A model generated the notes under the pieces. The model was not told where the DNA came from and did not search any database. It saw only the letters and a list, made by a program, of their open reading frames with translations. A stretch of 64,000 nt of DNA from Mesostigma viride (Eukaryota > Streptophyta > Mesostigmatophyceae > Mesostigmatales > Mesostigmataceae). Below are positions 40,120-49,500 of the stretch, in pieces. The position numbers and the translations under genes were made by a program. The stretch is from positions 62,001 through 126,000 of the forward strand of contig RPFO01000175.1 of the NCBI GenBank assembly GCA_009746045.1. The letters are read 5' to 3'. How positions within the stretch are numbered: the stretch's first letter is position 1; the number at the start of each line of letters is the position of its first letter.

Positions 40120-41530
40120 TAAAAATATAATTACTTACAGCAGAGTGAAATCACTCAAACCAAAGCAAACGCCCAGCTATAAACCTATATACAGAGCCAT
40201 GTCAAAGCTCTATACTACGATAAGACCAATGGAAACGCCTAACGGGAGGAACCTAATAGCCCTGCTGCACCGCAAAATCAGCCCGCGTACGGCGGAGCAT
40301 GATGTCCGCCATGGCCCGAGTCAGCGCCACCGACAAGCGCTGACGCCAATATGACGTCCAGGTCCGCGCCGACCATGGGGCCCGCTGGCCCTCCAGGTCC
40401 AGCCGGTCCTCCCGGAGCCGGCAACACTCCTTGAAGAAGGCGGAGGTCAGGGGCCCCATGGCCCCAAACTCCTCCAGGACAAAGGGCACCACACGATGGT
40501 GCCCGACGTCGCCGTAGGCCAGGAGCTTGGCCCGCTCCGCCCGGTCCGCCGTGTAACCTGCCGTGAGGGAGGCCCCAGCCACGTGGCTAAGAGCCAAGGG
40601 CCGCGCCACCGAAACGTCAATAAGCAGATGCCGGCCACCCCCCTCAAAGTCCAGCACCACGATGTCAGGCCGGTGGTTGGGGGAATAGAAGGCAGCGCCA
40701 TCCGCATCCTCGGACCGGATGTTCGCGTGGGGGAAAACCGACCGAATCATGGCGAGCACCACCGTCAGGAGGACAGTGTGCAAATACAAATACCAATTCT
40801 GATTCTGTTGGCCCCCCATGCAGGCAAGGTAGTGAGTCCCCGTGGGATCCAGCGGCTGCCCACAGCTACCACAAGGCCGCCCGGCCGGAACAAGAGGCTG
40901 CGGGGCAAATAGCTGGTGCCGGAGCGCCACCGAGTAGTGGCTGGGAGCCAAGGCGAATGGGGGGCCATAGGAAGAGCACGAAGGTACGCCGAGCCCACAC
41001 TCCGCAAGGAAAGCGAGAACAGCCACGCACGTCCCTGGGCGTTGAGGTCCGCGAAAAGAGCAATCCAATCAGCCGTGTGCAGAATACCCGCGTAGGTTTT
41101 CTGGTGTTTATCGATGACGCGAGCAGGGAATGCGGCGGGAGATTGAACGGAGGCGACCGAGGGAGTGCCGCGAGGGAGGTGGCGCTGTACCGCCTGAGCG
41201 GCACGGACGGGAGAACAGGCCTGCTGGATCTCAGCATAGGCCTCCTGGATGGCGGTGACGAAGGGCAAAGGGCTGCTGGGGTCCAGGAGGTCAGGCGCTG
41301 CCGTTGCCAAAAGGGGCAGGAGCCGGCAGCTTTCCGCCCACGACTGAGCGACGGAGCCCAAAAAGGCTGCTGGGGCCAGCCGGGCGGCACGAGTCAGACC
41401 GCAGCCACCCATCCGTGCAGGCAGGGAGGCAATGCGAATAGCATGTGGCGGGAGGTCGGGGCCCGGGACCAGCTGCGCCAAGGCCGACTGGATGCGTTCG
41501 TCGTGGCCCTCGGCGGCCAGCCGGACCTGA
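40120..41530 (-). mobile_element. 5'-truncated LINE-like fragment with restriction-like endonuclease domain
   Basis: Coding on minus in two overlapping ORFs (41481-40765 and 41068-40253) with a frame break near 41035. The N-terminal part has the post-RT signature LPARMGGCGLTRAARLAPAA. The C-terminal part has a CX2C..HX3C cluster (CGSCGQPLDPTGTHYLAC) and a PD-(D/E)XK-like core (RPDIVVLDFEGG..LLIDVSVARPL). The reverse transcriptase itself is missing. The A-rich 3' end and AT-rich flanks (ATATATAT at 40110-40119 and 41531-41538) fit a LINE insertion into the third copy of the subterminal repeat. A captured host gene is less likely. Confidence 0.7.
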
Positions 41531-41546
41531 ATATATATGCAATTTG

Positions 41547-41576
41547 AGGTGTGCCGGTGTGCCGGTGTGCCGGCCG
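41547..41576. repeat. TGTGCCGG array near the right TIR
   Basis: Three to four copies of the 8-bp motif, inverted relative to the left arrays. Confidence 0.85.
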
Positions 41577-41668
41577 CCGACGAACTTTTTTTTCCTCAAA
41601 GACTTAAGTTGAAACTTTAAATGCATGAAAATGCAACTTTCAAAACTGAAGTACATTTTGAAAAACGT

Positions 41669-41693
41669 AGTACAATTCCAGGTGTGCCTAGGG
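41669..41693 (-). repeat. Right terminal inverted repeat of the DNA transposon
   Basis: Perfect 25-bp inverse of 24413-24437, followed by TSD GTA. Confidence 0.93.
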
Positions 41694-41878
41694 GTACGAA
41701 ACCGAAATTTTTGGGCTCCCGCTGGCCCCCCCGCCTAGGCGCCCTCGGCCACTGCCCCTTCGCACTGCGCACCCCGCGTGGTGCCGGCGTTCCCGAGGAC
41801 GCACCCCGCGGGTGTACGCGCCAATCGCCCGCTCAGGCGCCAAAAAGTCTGGGCCCCGAAGGGGCCCCCAACTTGTCA
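41694..41878. repeat. Satellite unit remainder right of the DNA transposon
   Basis: Starts with the TSD and continues the unit interrupted at 24412 (CGAAACCGAAATTTTTGGG) through GGGGCCCCCAACTTGTCAAC, where similarity ends. Confidence 0.9.
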
Positions 41879-42798
41879 ACATATATTCTAAAATTTGTAA
41901 AACGCAGCCTTGGCACAATTTTAGCTAACACTCTTTCGAACGGCTTTCGGCTCCAGCCACTCATCGGCGCGACTTACAGTCCGCTTGACGAATGAGCTGC
42001 GCGAAATTTCGTTGCGACCAATCACGAAAAGGTCAAACCACGGCGCGCCCATTTTTGAGGTTTCCCAAGCGTTACATCCAGATGAGCCATTTGGCAGAGG
42101 TCCGTATGCCCAGATTGGAGCAGGAGCCAAACTCTGCGATTTCCTGTGTTCGCAAGCTCCAGATATAACCGTCGCAAACTTTTGGGCTGTTGGACCAAAC
42201 TTTGTTCTCCCGAACCAGTTACAAACGCGCAGGAAGCTCACACGTGGATTTTCCTCTGCTCCACCGCCTGTAAGCGATTTTTCCCTGCTCGGCTGTCTGC
42301 GGAGTTGGCGAGGTCACTCATCCCCGCGCGCATCGCGCTCCCGTGCAGGGGTAGCAGTCAATCTGGAGCTTGAATTCCGCAAGTTCGCGAGCTCCGTCCA
42401 CTGCGCGGTTGCGCAGTTTGTCCCTTTGTAGCAATGTACATATTGTGAAACTTCGATGGGAGTTGTTTACGTAGACTTCAGGCGCAAAGGCACATATGTT
42501 TAATTGCTCGTGGCATTCAGTTCCGGGTTTGAGCCTTCATTGGGTCCTCCCATTGCATTTTAGATTTTTTTCCTTCACCCTTCTGCCAAACTCCATGAAT
42601 CTTGTGGTCGAAACTCTAAAGCTAGCGCGCGCTCCTTGGCGGGACTACAGTAGCGCCACTTGGCACTCGACGGAGGTACGTGGTGACTCACATCTCCCTA
42701 GCCGGGGCTCCCTGGCCGGGGACCGGCCACAAAAAGTACAAGCTCTACAGTAATGTCGCGGGCGAAGCCCACAAAACTTGTACGCAAAACCTGTATTC
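41879..42798. other. Intergenic, no gene recognised
   Basis: A 148-codon plus ORF (41985-42431) overlaps a 106-codon minus ORF; neither has a recognisable domain or splice context. I would not call either a gene. Confidence 0.4.
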
Positions 42799-43215
42799 GG
42801 AACTACGAATGTATTCGTCGAACAGTCGGGTGTCCCGATTTCGATACCGAACATGTTCGGAAGTAGAGTTTGCCTCCCGATACCGATACTGTACCGAATA
42901 TGTTCAGACGGACAGACCGTTCGCCGTATACTGAACAAATTCGGTGTTCGGTTCGGTATTCGGGGGATATTCGGTATTCGGAACACTAGGTATTCGGTAC
43001 AACCTTGGAACTACGAATGTATTCGTCGAATAGTCGGGTGTCCCGATTTCGATACCGAACATGTTCGGAAGTAGAGTTTGCCTCCCGATACCGATACTGT
43101 ACCGAATATGTTCAGACGGACAGACCGTTCGCCGTATACTGAACAAATTCGGTGTTCGGTTCGGTATTCGGGGGATATTCGGTATTCGGAACACTAGGTA
43201 TTCGGTACAACCTTG
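42799..43215. repeat. Two tandem copies of a 208-bp TTCGG-rich repeat
   Basis: GGAACTACGAATGTATTCG at 42799 recurs at 43007, with near-perfect identity to ACAACCTTGG at about 43214. The unit is full of ATTCGG and CGAATA, so it is also partly self-complementary. Confidence 0.93.
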
Positions 43216-43599
43216 GCTCCGCCCAGGCTCCGCCAGATAAATGAGCGAAACGAATCCGAGGGGGAAATGGGCAAGGACGCTTCGCATTATGGCAGTGCAC
43301 AAAAACAAAATTATGCTGCTTATCGACTTTATTTGCGTCACTATGGATAACAATTATGAAAAGTCCATTACGAACTGCCTCGTACTTCGCTTTCGTCGCT
43401 GGCTGGCACATCGCGTGCATAGCCACTGCCCCACGACGACATGCTAATTCTTAATTTATTGGCTCTCGTCCAGGAATGGTGCGTCGACGCATTCCTGCGA
43501 CCTGGTTACGGTATAATTGATAGAATGATGGCCAACAATGCGTAAAGTCTAGCTTCGCGAGCTGGAAGTGCATCGCCTGACACTCCAGGAGATTCGAAT
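43216..43599 (+). other. Upstream region of the TPR gene
   Basis: 384 bp between the tandem repeat and the first TPR codon, no ORF of note. A TATAATTG at about 43511 is the only TATA-like site I see; promoter assignment is a guess. Confidence 0.3.
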
Positions 43600-46500
43600 A
43601 TGAATGCCCAAACAATGTCGAAACCTAGGAGCAAAATGGGCAAGGGCAAGGAGCCCAGGCCATTGAGCGCGAGCCAGCAGGGCGTCATGGCCACCTTGCA
43701 GAAACAGAGTACGGCGAGTCGACAGTTCAAAGCAGCCACGGACGAGCTGGCTCAAAGCAAGGACTACGCTGCGGCAGTGGAACTCATCAATCTGGCGATC
43801 TCCAACACCGCGTATCCCAACAATCTGCCCTACCTGCATACTCGCGCGCTGTGGCTCCACAAACTCGGCAGGTTCAAGGAGTACGTTGCAGCACCGGGGC
43901 TTTCTGCACGTGACAAGTATAGCCGATTCCACGATCGGAATCAACAGGCGGCACTTTCCCTTGCATGTCTTAAGAAATTCCTGTGCAAGTTCCTGGTGCA
44001 TGTGCCCCTGCGCTGCTGACTAGTTGAACCTTCTTTTGGTATTTTCTCAATAATCGTAGTCTCATGAGGCATTGGTCACTGGCAGGCTTGCTGTGTGCAG
44101 GGATCCGTTCTGGATCAGGGAACCGGTATTAAACGTCACATGGATGGGGCGTTCCTCTGCGTTTGCCAACGTCTACCTAAAACGTTTGCAACTGCCATTG
44201 TGTAGCCTTGGACACAGGACTCCTGACCATCGTTTCTCTGAACATGCTCTATCACCATTACTATACTCTTTTTATCTTACAACTCACAGAGGGCTCGTGA
44301 CCATCAACTCTGGGGAACACGTACTATTTTTAATATACAATTAGTAGACAGCAAACGCCCTTGTCTGAGGCTCGTTGCCCGGGGCAGGCCGCGGTGCATG
44401 GACCCACCGCAGGCTCTCCCGTGCATGTAATGGAACACGATGCCCTTGTGCCGTGCAGTTTTCCGTGCCAGTGAAGGTGGACATGGCACCGCTTTCCTGT
44501 CAATGCCCTCCTTCAGGTCACCATTGCACCAATCTCATGTTTGTTTTCAACGACCTCATGTTTGTGTCATTGACCTCTTGTTTATTTTCATCGAACCTCA
44601 TGTTCATGTTCCATGCTCTCGCCTAGTCTGTTCCCCTGGCGATTGCTCCTTGGTTCCTCTCGTTTGCATGGGCTAGAGATGTTAAATAAAGATCTCTATC
44701 ATGTGTGTTGTCTCCCTAATCTTCTCCTCCTTCATCTGCGTGTGCTGTCGAACTTCAGAAACGTATGCCGTCGGCTTTTCGACTTCCCGGTCTTTTCTCT
44801 CGTAGTCCTCTTGCCACTGGCATAAAGTAGCATTAGAACACATGCATGTGCCCTGCCCCTTTTCCCAACACGCAGGGCGACGGTCCACGCAGTGGTTCTT
44901 GTCGCATGTGTGTTAACCATCAATCCTAACTAATTTGATACGCCCTGCTCCTTGCCCATCATGCAGGGCGATGGTTGACTTGACCAAATGCGTCTCAGCA
45001 GATGCCAAGAATGCCGACTACCTCGGTATGAGGGGTGGGGGCAGGGAGGGACGGGAAGGGGGGGCAATCGAGAGGGGGAGGGTGGGGAAGAGAGGGGAGG
45101 CTATGCGGGGGGTAAGGGAGGGGGAGGAGGAGGGGGAAAGGGGGGGATTAGGGGTGAATGGGTGTGTGCTTTCTAGGGGTGAACGTGTGTGTGCTTTCTA
45201 GGGGTGAACGTGTGTGTGCTTTCTAGGGGTGAACGTGTGTGTACTTTCTAGGGGTGAACGTGTGTGTACTTTCTAGGGGTGAACGTGTGTGTACTTTCTA
45301 GGGGTGAACGTGTGTGTACTTTCTAGGGGTGAACGTGTGTGTACTTTCTAGGGGTGAACGTGTGTGTGCTTTCTAGGGGTGAACGTGTGTGTGCTTTCTA
45401 GGGGTGAACGTGTGTGTACTTTCTAGGGGTGAACGTGTGTGTGCTTTCTAGGGGTGAACGTGTGTGTGCTTTCTAGGGGTGAACGTGTGTGTGCTTTCTA
45501 GGGGTGAACGTGTGTGTGCTTTCTAGGGGTGAACGTGTGTGTGCTTTCTAGGGGTGAACGTGTGTGTGCTTTCTAGGGGTGAACGTGTGTGTGCTTTCTA
45601 GGGGTGAACGTGTGTGTGCTTTCTAGGGGTGAACGTGTGTGTACTTTCTAGGGGTGAACGTGTGTGTACTTTCTAGGGGTGAACGTGTGTGTACTTTCTA
45701 GGGGTGAACGTGTGTGTACTTTCTAGGGGTGAACGTGTGTGTACTTTCTAGGGGTGAACGTGTGTGTACTTTCTAGGGGTGAACGTGTGTGTACTTTCTA
45801 GGGGTGAACGTGTGTGTACTTTCTAGGGGTGAACGTGTGTGTGCTTTCTAGGGGTGAACGTGTGTGTACTTTCTAGGGGTGAACGTGTGTGTACTTTCTA
45901 GGGGTGAACGTGTGTGTACTTTCTAGGGGTGAACGTGTGTGCACTTTCTAGGGGTGAACGTGTGTGTACTTTCTAGGGGTGAACGTGTGTGTACTTTCTA
46001 GGGGTGAACGTGTGTGTGCTTTCTAGGGGTGAACGTGTGTGTACTTTCTAGGGGTGAACGTGTGTGTGCTTTCTAGGGGTGAACGTGTGTGTGCTTTCTA
46101 GGGGTGAACGTGTGTGTGCTTTCTAGGGGTGAACGTGTGTGTGCTTTCTAGGGGTGAACGTGTGTGTACTTTCTAGGGGTGAACGTGTGTGTACTTTCTA
46201 GGGGTGAACGTGTGTGTACTTTCTAGGGGTGAACGTGTGTGTACTTTCTAGGGGTGAACGTGTGTGTACTTTCTAGGGGTGAACGTGTGTGTGCTTTCTA
46301 GGGGTGAACGTGTGTGTACTTTCTAGGGGTGAACGTGTGTGTACTTTCTAGGGGTGAACGTGTGTGTGCTTTCTAGGGGTGAACGTGTGTGTACTTTCTA
46401 GGGGTGAACGTGTGTGTACTTTCTAGGGGTGAACGTGTGTGTACTTTCTAGGGGTGAACGTGTGTGTACTTTCTAGGGGTGAACGTGTGTGTACTTTCTA

Positions 46501-49500
46501 GGGGTGAACGTGTGTGTACTTTCTAGGGGTGAACGTGTGTGTACTTTCTAGGGGTGAACGTGTGTGTGCTTTCTAGGGGTGAACGTGTGTGTGCTTTCTA
46601 GGGGTGAACGTGTGTGTACTTTCTAGGGGTGAACGTGTGTGTACTTTCTAGGGGTGAACGTGTGTGTACTTTCTAGGGGTGAACGTGTGTGTACTTTCTA
46701 GGGGTGAACGTGTGTGTGCTTTCTAGGGGTGAACGTGTGTGTGCTTTCTAGGGGTGAACGTGTGTGTACTTTCTAGGGGTGAACGTGTGTGTACTTTCTA
46801 GGGGTGAACGTGTGTGTACTTTCTAGGGGTGAACGTGTGTGTACTTTCTAGGGGTGAACGTGTGTGTACTTTCTAGGGGTGAACGTGTGTGTACTTTCTA
46901 GGGGTGAACGTGTGTGTACTTTCTAGGGGTGAACGTGTGTGTACTTTCTAGGGGTGAACGTGTGTGTACTTTCTAGGGGTGAACGTGTGTGTACTTTCTA
47001 GGGGTGAACGTGTGTGTACTTTCTAGGGGTGAACGTGTGTGTACTTTCTAGGGGTGAACGTGTGTGTACTTTCTAGGGGTGAACGTGTGTGTACTTTCTA
47101 GGGGTGAACGTGTGTGTACTTTCTAGGGGTGAACGTGTGTGTACTTTCTAGGGGTGAACGTGTGTGTACTTTCTAGGGGTGAACGTGTGTGTACTTTCTA
47201 GGGGTGAACGTGTGTGTACTTTCTAGGGGTGAACGGGTGTGTGCTTTCTAGCTAGGGGCGGGAGCTTTTCGGCACTGGACAAAATCGCCAATGGAAGTAG
47301 TTGTACAAAGCAGGTAACATAAAGACCTTATATGACCGTCTGTGACTTCAGAAAGAAGTAACATTTTGAAGTCACGGTAGCTGGTAGCTAGAGGAGGAGA
47401 GGGATGCCGAACAGGTGGCACAATGTTGTGTGGGCCTTTGTTACTTTTCAGGAAGCGACTGTCCCAGTCAAACTGACCAAGGCCACCAGCAGCAAGGGCC
47501 GCACGGGATGCTGTGCAATTGCTGTTTTGTGGATGTCGTCCAGGTGGAATGGAAACAGGGTGTACTAATGTAGTCTAGATAGGCGCTCGTTCGGGATGCT
47601 GTGCGGACCGTGTAGCTGGCCATGGACAGGCCTTGGGCAAGGCTATGCGCCTGTGACGGCTTGATAAGACGGTCACACCTGTCGGCTTTGCACGCATTGC
47701 TTGTCAGTGTCATGCCTCTCCACTCATAGTCTCTCCCTCATGCTCCTTACACTTTACAGATGTTCCGTAAGCTTTACAATGTTCCGTAAATTTTGAAATG
47801 CATCTCATAAGTACAGCCCCCCTTCTGCCCACGCAGCGAGCAAGGTGGGGACGATCCTATCCCGGCAGTGGCTGGGACTACATCCAACAGTCTGTTAACT
47901 GTACGCCACCCATTCATCCATCCGTGCCTCCTGTCGCAACCGCAGTGAGCAAAGCGCGAACATTGTGCCTTACTTTATTCACTGTTACTTTGGATTGCGT
48001 TACAAACATCCGAAATAGATCATGTTGCAGATATCCCAAACCCCTCTTGTTGCCGATGCAGCGAGCAAATCGCGGACATTGTTCCATTAACTTAATTCAT
48101 CATTTTTCATTGTTCCACTTACTGTAGACCGCGTTACAAATACCCAACCCCCCCCCCCTTGCTGCCGATGCAGTGAGCAAGGCCTGGACCCACCTGGCGC
48201 TCTCGCAGCCTTTGGACGCGGCCAAGTGCGTGAGCGTGGTGCTCGAAGCGGACGCCAAGGACGTGGAGGCGCTCTACCTGCGGGGCATGGCGTACCAGGA
48301 ACTGCGCATGCCCAAGGAGGTGGGTGCGTGCGCAAGAAGAGCGCTGCGTGAACAAGGTGGGTGGGTGGGTGTGCAAGAAGAGCGCTGCATGAACAAGGTG
48401 GGTGGGTGCGTGCGCAAGAAGAGCGCTGCGTGGACAAGGTGGGTGCGTGCGCAAGAAGAGCGCTGCGTGAACAAGGTGGGTGGGTGCGCAAGAAGAGCGC
48501 TGCGTGGACAAGGTGGGTGGGTGCGCAAGAAGAGCGCTGCGTGAACAAGGTGGGTGGGTGGGTGCGCAAGAAGAGCGCTGCGTGGACAAGGTGGGTGCGT
48601 GCGCAAGAAGAGCGCTGCGTGAACAAGGTGGGTGGGTGGGTGCGCAAGAAGAGGGCTGCGTGGACAAGGTGGGTGGGTGGGTGCGCAAGAAGAGCGCTGC
48701 GTGGACAAGGTGGGTGGGTGCGCAAGAAGAGCGCTGCGTGGACAAGGTGGGTGGGTGCGCAAGAAGAGCGCTGCGTGAACAAGGTGGGTGGGTGCGCAAG
48801 AAGAGCGCTGCGTGAACAAGGTGGGTGGGTGCGCAAGAAGAGCGCTGCGTGAACAAGGTGGGTGGGTGCGCAAGAAGAGCGCTGCGTGGACAAGGTGGGT
48901 GGGTGCGCAAGAAGAGCGCTGCGTGAACAAGGTGGGTGGGTGCGCAAGAAGAGCGCTGCGTGGACAAGGTGGGTGGGTGGGTGCGCAAGAAGAGCGCTGC
49001 GTGGACAAGGTGGGTGGGTGCGTGCGCAAGAAGAGCGCTGCGTGAACAAGGTGGGTGGGTGGGTGCGCAAGAAGAGGGCTGCGTGGACAAGGTGGGTGGG
49101 TGGGTGCGCAAGAAGAGCGCTGCGTGAACAAGGTGGGTGGGTGCGCAAGAAGAGCGCTGCGTGAACAAGGTGGGTGGGTGCGCAAGAAGAGCGCTGCGTG
49201 AACAAGGTGGGTGGGTGGGTGCGCAAGAAGAGGGCTGCGTGGACAAGGTGGGTGGGTGGGTGCGCAAGAAGAGCGCTGCGTGGACAAGGTGGGTGGGTGC
49301 GCAAGAAGAGCGCTGCGTGGACAAGGTGGGTGGGTGCGCAAGAAGAGCGCTGCGTGGACAAGGTGGGTGCGTGCGCAAGAAGAGCGCTGCGTGAACAAGG
49401 TGGGTGGGTGGGTGCGCAAGAAGAGCGCTGCGTGGACAAGGTGGGTGGGTGCGCAAGAAGAGCGCTGCGTGGACAAGGTGGGTGCGTGCGCAAGAAGAGC

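Larger units (their letters stand above)
24413..41693. mobile_element. 17.3-kb TIR DNA transposon inserted in the satellite
   Basis: The two ends are perfect 25-bp inverted repeats starting CCCTAGGCACACC (24413-24437 and 41669-41693), flanked by the 3-bp TSD GTA (24410-24412, 41694-41696). Removing it restores the satellite unit (..ACGGCCGTACGAAACC..). It contains the nested element 3 (7655 bp plus TSD) and a LINE fragment, so the original size was about 8.2 kb. Cargo: a spliced minus-strand gene of unknown function (25172-27617) and a plus-strand transposase-like gene (35992-39522). Both termini carry tandem arrays of a motif that also occurs in the TIR. A 3-bp TSD with subterminal repeats recalls CACTA (EnSpm) elements, but the terminal bases are CCCTA. 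Confidence 0.88.

Noticed and set aside
41921..42431. Overlapping ORFs of 148 (plus) and 106 (minus) codons
   Set aside because: Neither has a recognisable domain or splice signals, and they overlap each other.
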